From positions 357,481 to 421,480 of the forward strand of contig JAHGAU010000040.1 in assembly GCA_019925105.1 (NCBI GenBank): DNA of 64,000 nucleotides. The letters are read 5' to 3'. Of this stretch, positions 48,101-59,400 are shown one piece after another. The stretch is from Niebla homalea (Eukaryota; Ascomycota; Lecanoromycetes; Lecanorales; Ramalinaceae). Positions within the stretch are counted from its first letter, which is position 1; each line of letters opens with the position of its first letter. The position numbers and the translations under genes were made by a program. The notes beneath the pieces are model-generated. The model did no database searches. It was not told the DNA's origin and worked only from the letters and a program-made list of their open reading frames with translations.

Positions 48101-49163
48101 TAACTTTTAAAGTAATTTAACGGAATATATACTTTACTTAACCGGCGGTAATTAACGTTTAATTAATATTTAACCGGAAAACTTTAAAATCCCAAAGGAT
48201 TTCATTACGTTTCCATACGTACCGGGCTTACGTTTTAATAAATTACGTACCGATTAACCGATATTTATATATTTATTAAGTTACTTAAAGCTATAGTTAA
48301 TCCGGGAACTATATATATATTAAAATAATAACGGTTTAATAACGTTAAGGATACTTACGGGAAGGTAACGGGAAAGGTATCGTTTATTATAATATTTATA
48401 ATAAGGTAAAAAACCCCGTTAATACGAAAGTTTATTTTATAAAAAGTAAATTAAATAAGGCGTTATTATATATATTATTAGTATTATATTTATATTTACG
48501 TTAACGAAGCATTATTACATATACGTTATATTATTTAAAAATTAAGGTAAACTTATATATTTTATTAATAAATAAAAATAAACGGACTATTAACGTAAAT
48601 AAAACGTTTATATAATGTTAACGTTACTTATTATAATAATAATATAAATAATGAAGGTATATAATTATATACGTATTAACTTATAGATACTCGTATAAAC
48701 CCTTAATATATTATACTTATAAAAGTAATTAAGATTATTAAGGAGAAAAGAGAAAAAGTTTAAAATAAAATAAAGGCCTTATTATAATTACGTGCCGTTT
48801 CTACGATAACGCGTACCTTTATTATAACGTAATAAATTAATAGTAAAGCCTTAAATAATTATTAATTAATACCGTAAAGACTCTTTTCTTATTTATTTTT
48901 TCTTATTAAGTTTTATAAAAAGGTTTTTAATAAGCTTTATAAATTACGTTAATTATTTATTAACGTAAGGTACCCTTATTATATTATTATTAAATAGATA
49001 TTACTGTATTCACGTATATACCTAAGGACTCTTTTCTTTTTACCCTTTTTCTATTAGGTTTAATAATAGGTTTTTAATAAGCCTTATATTCAGCCGGCTT
49101 TACGCCAGCGTTTTAAATATATCTCTCTATACCCTAAAGATTAACGTATAAAAAAAAGATAAT

Positions 49164-49509
49164 TATTAATAGTTAACGTTACCTTTACGCCGGCGCTATA
49201 GTAGTACGCTATAGTGGTACGTTATATTATTACGTTAAGGTAAACCGTTAAACCTTAATAAAGGGCCTTAATAACGGCCTTAATATACGTTATTTATGAG
49301 CCGTAGCTTAATAGGCGTAAAGCGGGGTAGTTATTACCTTTACCTTAAGTAAAGGCTATACCTTAGTTCTTTTTAAGTTTTTTAAGAATTAATCTTATTA
49401 CCAATTTACTTATTAAAGTGGTATTTAAGTATCTAGACCGTAACGTTACGTCTTCTATACCTACCTTTATTAGTCCCGCCGGCGTGCCGCCAGCGGAGTC
49501 AGTCTAACA
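49164..49509 (+). repeat. 3' LTR of the Gypsy element
   Basis: 346 bp. Starts TA (from TG) and ends ACA with the expected CA intact. Followed at once by the ATTAA target duplication. Confidence 0.9.
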
Positions 49510-49514
49510 ATTAA

Positions 49515-52060
49515 CCGGTAGGCCGGGCATAATAATAAAACGGCTAATACTTAATATATTTATTTATAGGATAAATATCCCGGGGAGCTTTATTTTTTTT
49601 AATAATAATATCGGAATATTATAATTAAGTAATTTAATTTCTAGTATAAAAATAATATAAAAGTTAAGCTTTTAACTCCCATATAAATAAGGAAATAAAA
49701 ATAAGCCGGTATAGATAACTTATTTAAAACTTAATTTACTCCAGTTTCCGTTTAAGGATCTCCTTATTCACCTTAAAGAAATAATCGCCCAAAATATATA
49801 TAATTTATTTACCGTTATCTTAATTAAAAAAATATAACCCCCTAAATCTTTATTTTTATACCTTTAAACCGACCGCTTTCCCGTATTAATAACTTAATAG
49901 CGGGGTTTTTTAACTTTAATTATTTCTTTAATAATAAAAATGATTAATTATTTAATTTAAATACTTTATTAAATATTAAAAGTTTAACTTTATAACTAAA
50001 TAACCCCCCGTTATTATCGCCCTTAAGAATTATTTATCCCCTTATATTACGTTTAATAACCGGTATATTAACTTTAAGACGAGAACCTTTTAAAGTATAT
50101 ATATCCGGTAACCAGAAGACGGCTTATTTAATATCGGGCTTTACCTTTTAAAGGGGATATATTTAAATATTTTAATAATTAACTATATTATATATTATTA
50201 ACGATAAAACGTTAATACTTTAAGTATTAATTATATTTCCCGGTTAAATAGCGGAATTAAATAAATTTATTATTTAAAATATTGCCCCGCCGGGATTATT
50301 AAGAATTATACCCTTTTTTATCTTTTTTTCTTAAATAATAAAATTTAATAAAACTTATGAACCAACGGCAACTCTCCCTGTCCCTTTTTTTTAAATTAAT
50401 AAATTTAATTTATTAAACGAGTAACCTATAATACCCTTAAAACCACCTTTAATACCTCTTTTTTAATTAAAAGGATTTAATATAATTAATAAATTAATAA
50501 TAATACCTTAATTATTATTTTTTTAAGTAATAAGACTTAATATAGTTAATGAATAAACGATAGCCACCTTAATACCGACGGATTTTCCTTAAATAGTCAG
50601 ATTTACGCTTTAAATACCATTTTAACTTTTTATAGCCGTTTCTATTATATATACCGGAAATTTATTTATATTTTAAGAATTTATAATATTTTAAGCTTAA
50701 TAGTAAATTTAAGGCTTTTAATAATAACTTTAATATACTTAATTTACTTAAATTATTTATTTATAATAATAATAATAATATTAATATTAATAAGTTTAAA
50801 AGCCTATAAGATATTTAAAATATTAATAATCTTTAATAACTTAATAACCTTAATTACTTAATAATATTAATTAAACGTTACCGTAACCGGAATAATTACC
50901 CTATAAAATATTTTATCTTTTCTTAATCCGTAATTTTAATATAATATTTAAGGACGGAAAAATATAATACTTAAGTTAAATAATACCTTATAAACTTAAT
51001 ATTTTATATAGTTTTATATCGTTAAATACGCTTAATAAATAGGGTTTTATTTAAAGAAATATTTAATAATAACCGCTATAGCTTTCCCTTAATTTTTACC
51101 CGTTATATTTTAATTTTATATTATACTTATTATAAAAATATAAAATAATTAAATATTAAATAATAATAAGGATATTTCCTATTTATATGGATAAAATAAA
51201 CGCTTTAAAATATAATTTTATTAACTTATATAATACTTATAAAGTTAATAATAATTTTCTTATTTCTTTTAATCCGATATTATTTTTAACTTAAATATAA
51301 TATATAAAACCTTATTCGGTTAATATAATTAATACTTAAATAAAGGATCGTATTTAATATAATTATTACTTTAATTAATTCTTAATTAATTACTTTATAT
51401 CTAGATATATAAATTATACCTAGTTTTTATACGTTAAATAAATACGATTAATAAAAGGAATAAAAAAAAATATATATAATAAGGGACGAGATTAATATAA
51501 AAAATATAATATAAAGATTATTTTATAAAAATATCTTAAAAATTTAATTAAGAACCTATTTTATCGTATTTATTTATTATAAATAATTATATTAATTATA
51601 TAAGCCTTATATAGCCTCCGTTTTAAAATTACTTAATATCCATTTAAGGGATGGATCCTCTGTTTAGCCGGATATTGGCGATTATTAATAATACTCCGTA
51701 ACTATAATTAATACGGGGCGGATATTAATATTTATTAATAATAAACTTTTTATTTATATAAAACGGATATTAATAATCGTTAATATCCGTCTTAATAATT
51801 ATATATACCGTTATAATTAAGAATTAAGTATTAAATAATCTTTTTATTAAAAGTAAAAGTTTATTATTACTTAATATACCATTATTTAAAAGCCCTATAT
51901 ATAACGTTTATATTTATATATATTATTATGATTAAGAAATAAAATTATTTTAATCGGATAAGGTACTTATTAAACTTTTAGGCTATTAATGGATATATCT
52001 TTAATATATAAATATATAATTATTACTTTAATAAACATTATAATAAAGCTAACACTATTA
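49515..52060. other. AT-rich degraded DNA, nothing recognised
   Basis: About 2.5 kb with no intact frame and no recognisable domain. Probably older RIP-mutated repeats. Confidence 0.5.
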
Positions 52061-52270
52061 ATATCTGGACTTCATATGAAGTACGGATAGCTGACCAATG
52101 GGAGAGCCTGCATGCAGTGAGTCATCTGCCAAGTCTTGGATCTGAACTTCATGTAAAGTACGGATACTTCATCTTAATGCATCTTAAGAGTTATTTACTT
52201 AATCTATTAACTTTATATATAAGAGTTGTAGAGTGAAGTAAGCGCATTAAAACGGGCCTCTGTTATTAAA
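52060..52270. other. Less-mutated island with repeated palindrome
   Basis: GC-balanced compared with its flanks. ACTTCATATGAAGT (perfect 14-bp palindrome, about 52069-52082) is followed by ACGGATA; a diverged copy, ACTTCATGTAAAGT plus ACGGATA, lies about 73 bp on. CTGCATGCAG is a further palindrome between them. Confidence 0.55.
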
Positions 52271-52317
52271 TTTTTATAGGGTGGTTGTTGAGAAATAAAA
52301 GGATTAAGATTCTACCA

Positions 52318-52640
52318 CCAAAAGTGATCCACCACCCTCACCTGCACCCTCACTTGCACCCTCACCTGCAAGTGCACCACTACCCTTACCACCACCCTTA
52401 CCACCACCCTTACCTGCACCCTTACCTGCACCCTCACCTGCACCCTCACTTACACCCTCACCTGCACCCTTACCTGCAAGTGCACCACTACCCTCACTTG
52501 CACCCTTACTTATACCCTCACCTGCACCCTCACCTGCAAGTGCACCACCACCCTCACCACCACCCTCACTTGCACCCTCACTTGCACCCTCACCTGCACC
52601 CTCACTTGCACCCTTACCTGCACCCCCAGCAAACCCTTTA
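52318..52640. repeat. C-rich minisatellite of CACCCTCACYTG-type 6/12-bp units
   Basis: Strand-skewed array built from CACCCT, CACCTG, CACTTG and CAAGTGCACCAC units. Frames through it are open on both strands (His/Leu/Pro- or Gly/Ala/Glu-rich), an effect of the repeat and not evidence of a protein. It is C-rich amid AT-rich DNA. Confidence 0.85.
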
Positions 52641-52789
52641 CTAAGCCCTTTACCAGGCCCTTTACCAGGCCTTTTAGCAAGCACTTTACCGTGTGCCCCC
52701 ACCGCAATAGGCCCAAAAATACCGTAATTTGCATAAAGAATCCGAGAGCTAAGTAAAGCCCTTTATTTATACCCTTACTTTACTTTTAG

Positions 52790-52900
52790 GAAGGCCTTTA
52801 TTAAGCCATTTAATAAGCTTTTTATTAAGCTTTTTATTAAGTTTTTTATTAAGTTTTATATTAACCCCTTTATTAAACCCTTTATTAAGTTTTTTATTAA
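52790..52900. repeat. TTTTTATTAAG tandem repeat
   Basis: Short units of 12-16 bp built on TTTATTAAG(C/T)TTT, about eight degenerate copies. Confidence 0.6.
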
Positions 52901-52999
52901 ATTATTTAATTAAAATTAAATATAATAAGAAATAAAAATATTTAAGTTAAAATAAAAAAGAATAAATATTAAAAAAAAAATAAAAAAAAAATTATAATA

Positions 53000-53270
53000 A
53001 TATCGGAATTATTATAATCCGGAATAGATTAATAAATATATTATTTACTTAATAATAATAAATAATAATTATTTCTTTTTTATTATTGATTTTTTATTTA
53101 ATTAATTTCCTAAATATTTTAATATAGGATAGCCATTAACGTCGCTTCTTTATATTAAGACTTTTTAATAAAGCCTTTATTAAATTTAACTCTTATTATT
53201 TATAACCTTTAACCGGTAAAAACCCCTTTATATTAATAAGATTATTAATTATTTATATATTTAAACCTTA
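53000..53270. repeat. AT-rich repeat block, copy 1
   Basis: Matches 54850-55120 (for example TTAATATAGGATARCCRTTAACGTC and AACCTTTAACCGG) with transitions between copies. A third, less mutated relative lies within about 55650-55830. Confidence 0.7.
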
Positions 53271-53274
53271 CTTT

Positions 53275-54150
53275 AATATAAATAATTAAGGGTAAATAAT
53301 AAAAGGTAAATAATAAAGCATAAATAATTAATTTTATAATAAAAAATAAATAATAAATTAAATAAAAAAGGGTTAAATAATTAACTAAATAATAAGTAAT
53401 AAATACTTACTTAAATAATAAAAAGTATAAGATTAATTAAATAATAAAGTATAAAGAATTAATATAAAAATTAAGGGTAAATAATTAATTAATTAATAAA
53501 GGTTAAATACTTAATTAAATAATAAGGGGTAAAAAGTTGAAAATAAAGGTTAAGTAGATAATAAAATAATAAAGGGAAAATAATTAAATAAAAAAAAAGT
53601 AAATAAATAAATAATTAAGGGTAAATAATTAATAAAATAATAGAAAGTAAATATTTAATTAAATAATAAAACGTTTAAATTAATAATAAAAATTAAATAA
53701 TAAAAAGTAAATATTATAAAATAAAAAATTAATTATATAATATAGGGTAAAATATAAGGTAAAGATTTAATTAAATAATATAGGGTAAATAAGTAATTAA
53801 ATAATAAAATATAAATAATTAATTTTAAATAATAAAAAGGTTAAATAAATAATAATAAATAAATAATTATTTAAATAATAAAAAATATTAAATTAAAGAA
53901 ATAATAAAAAGTAAAATAAAACATTAATAAAAAATAAATAATTAATAAAATAATAAAAAGTAAATATATATATAAATAATAAAAGGTTTAAATAAATAAT
54001 AAAAGTTAAATAAAAAAAATAAAAAATATAAAATAAATAATAAAAAAGAAAAAGTAAAAAGTAAATAAAATAAATAAATATAATAAGTAAAAAAAGAAAA
54101 ATAATTAAAAAAGATATATAAGTTTATTATTTAATTTTAAATAATTATAG
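53275..54150. repeat. Low-complexity (TAAATAA)n tract
   Basis: Nearly 0.9 kb of A-rich DNA built from GGGTAAATAATAA-like units. No coding or structural RNA signal. Confidence 0.7.
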
Positions 54151-54479
54151 TTTTTATTTATTTATTCTTTCCGCCGGGGGGAATTCCGTTTTATCTTTAT
54201 TATATTCTTAAATTATTTATTTTTAAAAATAAATAATTTAAAAATTTTTTTAAATTAGATCCTTTAATTTTATATAGGAAAAATATAAAGCTTAATATGG
54301 GCTATAAAACGGGCTTTATTTAACTTATTATTTAATATTAATCGATTATAAGCTTTAAGTAATTATTTTTTTTCCGGGGAAACTTTAATAATTAAAAATA
54401 TTAACCTTTAAGTAATTATTTTTTAAAGTAATTATTTATAAAGTAATTCTTAAATTAATTTAAAAATTTTTAATAATAA

Positions 54480-55120
54480 AATTATAAAGCCCGGTAAGCC
54501 TTATAGAATAAGTTTTTATTTACTTAAATTTAATAATTCCTTATTTAATTATTAATTTTTAAATTATTTTAAATTCTTAATAATTAATAATTAAATTTAT
54601 TTTCCGGCGTTAATTTTTATTTTTTATTTAATTATTCTTTAAGGAAATTTAATAATTTAATTTTTTTTATATAAACTTTAACTTCTTAATAATATCGGAA
54701 AAATAAAAATCCGTTTATTATTATTTATAATAATATAAAGCTATATATTTTATAATTTTATTTTTATAATATTTTTAAATATATCCGGAATATTATTAAT
54801 CCTTTTTATTTATCTTTTAATTTAAAAAAAAAAAGAAAAGAATAACGGTTATAACGGTACCGGAATTATTATAATCCGGATTATATTAATAAATATATTC
54901 TTTACTTAATAATAATAAGTAATATTTATTTCTTTTTTCTTATTAATTTTTTTATTTAAATAATTTTTTAAATATCTTAATATAGGATAACCGTTAACGT
55001 CACCTCTTTATATTAAGACTTTTAATGAAATCCTTACTTAATTTAACCCTTATTATTTATAACCTTTAACCGGAAAAAACCCTTTTATATTAATAAGATA
55101 ATTAATTATTTATCTATTAA
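54480..55120. repeat. AT-rich repeat block, copy 2, heavily RIP-mutated
   Basis: Its course parallels 55305-55850: TTCCGGCGTTAATTTTTA and TCGGAAAAATAAAAATCCG here against TTCCCGGCGCTAATTATTA and TCGGAAAAACGAAAATCCG there. The changes are C-to-T or G-to-A in this copy. Confidence 0.7.
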
Positions 55121-55127
55121 GGCCTAT

Positions 55128-55297
55128 CACCTAGTTCTCACTCTTTCCTGCCTGGAAAGAGTCATTTGCCCACTCGGCGTTAATTCGGCCTTCTCGGACT
55201 TGACCCAGGAAAGAGTCATTTTTAGAAATGACTCTTTCTAGGGTAGAACCGGCCCGGATTTATTCACTCTCTATATAAAAGGTGTAGATTTCAGTAC
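55128..55297. other. 170-bp less-mutated insert with hairpins, between direct repeats of GGCCTAT
   Basis: Flanked by GGCCTAT at 55121-55127 and 55298-55304. Holds a perfect 13-bp inverted repeat with a 4-base loop (55209-55238) and a second hairpin CTCTTTCC/GGAAAGAG (55141-55161). May be a MITE or solo-element remnant. Confidence 0.45.
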
Positions 55298-55304
55298 GGC
55301 CTAT

Positions 55305-55850
55305 TAATCCCGAGACCTCCGAGGTTCGTCCGAGCAGTAATTATTTATTTATCGATTTTTAAATATTTACGAATTCCGGGTTATAGGGTTTAAGTTTACT
55401 TCCCGGCGCTAATTATTACTTTTTTATCGGTTATTCCCCGGTAAAATCTGGTAATTTAACTTTCTTCATACGTTTCCCCGCTCTTTAATAGTGTCGGAAA
55501 AACGAAAATCCGTCCATTAGCGGCTACGGTAGTATTAACCTATAAGGGTTTATAAGTAATTCTTTAAGGTTTTAAGGTACATCCGGATTATTATTAATCC
55601 TTTATTTAATCTATTTAATCTAAAAGATAGCTTAAAAAAAGCGCTTTATAACGGTAACGGAAGAACTTAAATCCGTACCTTATTTAAGATTATATTACTT
55701 AATAATAATAAAAAAAAACTTATATAATACTTTTATTATTTTATTAATAATATAAGGGTCTTAACATTTCTTAACATAGGGTAGCGGCTAGCATCGCCTT
55801 CCTATATTAAGGCTTTAAGATCCGGCCGTAATATCCGTCTGAATACGAGA
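55305..55850. repeat. AT-rich repeat block, copy 3, lightly RIP-mutated
   Basis: Least mutated of the three related blocks; keeps CCCGGCGCTAATT, GGGTAGCGGCTAGC and GATCCGGCC that are AT-converted in the others. Lies just upstream of the helicase relic and could be part of the same subtelomeric unit. Confidence 0.65.
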
Positions 55851-56141
55851 ATAATCCATAAATAGATCTTTATTTTTAAATTATTGTACTGCCACCCAAA
55901 TTATTACACTACCACCACCAATAATTATTAGTCCGGAACCGGCCTATTTATTTTTAAATTATTAAGTAACTTAGCTATCTAAGCCCGGTCTCGGCCTTAT
56001 TTAAGCCTTATGACTCATAATTCTCTTGGCAAAGGCTTGGCTAATAATTCATCTATATAATCACCCTTCCCCCCCTTCAAATTTCTGTTTTTCTCATCAC
56101 ATTCAAGTCACTCAATCTACTCAATACCCAAGCAAACCAAA

Positions 56142-56192
56142 TACCCTTTACCCTTTACCCTTTACCCTTTACCCTTTACCCTTTACCCTTTA
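56142..56192. repeat. (CCCTTTA)n heptamer array, about 7 copies
   Basis: Perfect 7-bp tandem repeat, followed by degenerate CCTTTA/CCTTTACCTTT to about 56370. Resembles but does not equal the fungal telomere unit CCCTAA. It lies upstream of the helicase relic's ATG. Confidence 0.9.
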
Positions 56193-56401
56193 CTATCACT
56201 TATACCTTTACCTTACCTTTACCTTTATCTTTACCTTCACCTTTACCTTTACCTACCTTTACCTTTATTTACTTTTACCTTTATTTACCTTTACCTTTAT
56301 TCACCTTTACCTTTACCTTTACCTTTACCTTTACCTACCTTTACCTTTACCTACCTTTACCTTCACCTTTTATTTATATATTATTTATATCCATTTATAT
56401 A

Positions 56402-59400
56402 ATGGATTCACCTTAAGCCCTTACCGAAAAGGCCTTCCTTTATTTATCTGATTATAAGGCTTTAATATGCCGTGATTATAAATACGGCGTCCGGTTCCAG
56501 GAATTACGCGGCCACCTGGATAAACAATACCCTCACCTTGCCCCTACTACCCGGAATAAGATTTTTACTTATATTACTGAGTTTTACTCAGATAATATCG
56601 ATATTCCGGACGGACCGGTTACCCCTTTACCTTTATTACCCGTTTCTTCGGGTTTAAAGTGTATTTATTGCACTTATATTTGCTTATCCCCGAATACGAT
56701 GACGATACACCAGCGGAACGATCACCCGGATATTTATCAGGCCCAAAAACAAGGTGGTTTTCGTCGAAAAAACCAACCAAAATCGAATAATAAATGGATA
56801 TCTGTTAAATTCCAACAGTTATATACCCGAGGATCGAATCGTTATTTATTTGAAGTATTTAATACTGAAAATAACGATGATATTACAGACCTATCGGATA
56901 TACCGGCCCTTATCCATATTGTTAGAATAAAGAAATTAACGGAACGAACCAAAACGGTTACCGAAAATACGAATATAACGATTACGGAACCGGAAAAATT
57001 CGAGGCTAATGCCTGGGTAGCCCGTACCGGGTGGGCTACCCATTTATCCAATTTCGATCCAGTTATAGTCCGGTCTTGGCTAAAATCCCCGGTAAAACCG
57101 ACTTCAAAATCAAACGATCCAGAGCAATTATCGATTTTATTATTATATTTAATAATAAAATCGATTAAGGCTTTATTCAAAAAAGCGGTTTTAGTTAGTA
57201 AGTTAAGTACCGTGGGCCGGAATTCACTGGAATATATAAACCGTAAAGAAACCGGTAACGTTACGAACGAAAAACCGTTTATAATATATATCGGTCTGGA
57301 TACGATCCACTCTTATACCGAGGTTTGGCTTGGTATATTCATTTATTTATAGAATACCAGGTTATTTACTTTAAGGAACCGTCTAGGGTATAAATATACC
57401 AAATTATCTCTTACTTTATTTACTAAAGTATTGAGATTTGTAAAAGATCAGTTAGAAAAGTAAGTTATCTTTATTTTTTCCCTATTATTTATTATTTATT
57501 ATTTATATTTACTTTTTAACTTATAATTTTTACCCTTTTTTATTTTTTTTTTTACCTTTTTTATATTTTACTTTACCCTTTTTTTTTATTTTTACTTTTA
57601 TCACTTTTATCTTTTATTTAAATATATATACTAATAACCTTTTTTTTAATAAATCTAACGAAGAACTCACTAATAATTCATCCGATGGTAATTTTAAGGA
57701 TTTATTATATTCTTTAAATAAACTTGAGGATTTATTATTACGCTTTTTTTTAAGCCTTTTATACCAGGATTTATCTAAGGACGATTACCAAAGCTTTTTA
57801 CTTAGTGGCTTAGTAATACACGGTATCAGCACCGATTTTACCTGGTCCCCACCTACGAATTATACCATTAAATTAAGTGGTATTATTATCTTTTCTCGAG
57901 CCCTTATCCTTTTAAGGGCTTATACCCTTCGACCCAGTCTACCGGAACCTAAGGATCAAATTATCGACTCAGATATATCGATAAATTTACCTTTAACTTC
58001 GGATTCCGATTTACTTATTAGTACCTTATTCAGCAAAACTGTTGAATTAACGAAAAATCACTTATTCCTTACTGGTACCGATACCTTACCACGGCCTATT
58101 AACTTCGTTTTTAAATTACGGACTTATGGATTTACCCTTAATTATAATACCACCGAGGAAGGTATTATATCCTGGGAAAATAACGAGGTTTTTTATAAAA
58201 ATCTCTTATTAACTATGGATCAATACCGTTCCGTGGTATTTGGATTACTAAAAACCGCTAAATCCCGGTTATTTAATAATTTATTATTTACCGGTCAAGA
58301 TGATTTACCCTCCGTGGATTTTACTACTTTTTCTGACGATATTACCAACAATATACCGGACTGGAATTTCTTTATGGACGAACGGAATAAATTACCTTTT
58401 AAAGGTGATTTTTGGCTCTACGAAAAAATCCATTAAATACCGACCTTACAAAACCGTTTTCTTAAATTTAAAAATAACGATACCCACTGGAAACTGGATG
58501 AAGTTTACCATTTATTCAAAGAAAACCGGAAATTTAAAGAAAAGCTAATGGTTTTATTATAGCTTACCTGGGGTGGTCCAGCTCGAAGCCCTGAAATCTA
58601 ATTAATTTGATATTGAAATTAACTAAATTCCAAACGGAATATCTTTATTTAGAACGGCCTACTTATGTTTATTACTTTATATCATAAAGGCTTTATTATT
58701 ATTGGATCGATTAAGGTTATAAACCGGTTTATACCTTATGAATTATCGGTTTTATTTATTTATTACCTTTGGCTTTACATTCCTTTAAAAACGAATTTAT
58801 CGAATTTATATTTGGAAAAATTAAATATTACCTTTTACCTTTAGCCTGAACGGATTCACTCTATTAAAAACCCCAAAAAAACTGAAAAATCAAAAAAACA
58901 ATAAAAACGATTGAGACGCCAAACGGTAATTAATAATAACTCGGACGAAATTCAAAAAAAGGATTTAAATCAACAGGAATTTCAAGATATCCTTTACCGT
59001 TATAATACCTGGACGTCCAATTCTTTCAGTACGGCTTTATCCAAGGAGTTCTGGTCCCGGGTAGGAGTGAATATTAAAACCCTGGCTTGGCGGCATATTA
59101 TTATTGCTATTTTTCGACGTTATTACGGCAAATTCACTAATAAAGACTGGGAAAACGCTATTGATCTAGACGATAACGATGAAAAAGACGAAATTATCGA
59201 TTTATAAGCCGCCTATATTAGTAATATTACTAGTAATATATACTCCCGGTTACTGGACGAAATACCGGGCTAAATACATACTCAACGGGAAAAATTCATG
59301 GCTTTATCCATCTGGCTTTTTCAATTCCTTCAATTCCCAAGTACTTTACTTATACCGGAAAAATTGGACTGGAAATCTGAGTTATTTATAAATTCTACCA

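Larger units (their letters stand above)
41849..49509 (+). mobile_element. Full-length Ty3/Gypsy LTR retrotransposon, inactivated by RIP
   Basis: Two 346-bp LTRs (41849-42194, 49164-49509) bracket about 7 kb, with the same 5-bp duplication ATTAA at 41844-41848 and 49510-49514. Coding order on the plus strand is that of Ty3/Gypsy: gag remnant (about 42550-43290) ending in a mutated zinc knuckle (YYGKGYYISDY, Cys codons turned to Tyr); reverse transcriptase (about 44150-44600, GGLYLYIDYRRLN, KLDFKDTYYRLRI, YLNDIL for YLDDIL); RNase H (about 44985-45160); integrase (zinc region about 45700-45850, core end near 46200-46270 with STIFYP); and a possible chromodomain near 46790-47000. Every domain has stops or C-to-T type changes. 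RNase H before integrase and RT before integrase rule out Copia. Confidence 0.93.

Noticed and set aside
52285..52734. His/Pro-rich and Gly/Glu-rich proteins on opposite strands
   Set aside because: Both frames are translations of a simple minisatellite; no start context or flanking coding sequence supports a gene.
56026..56451. 141-codon frame running through the CCCTTTA array
   Set aside because: Mostly translated heptamer repeat; it ends inside the helicase relic in another frame.
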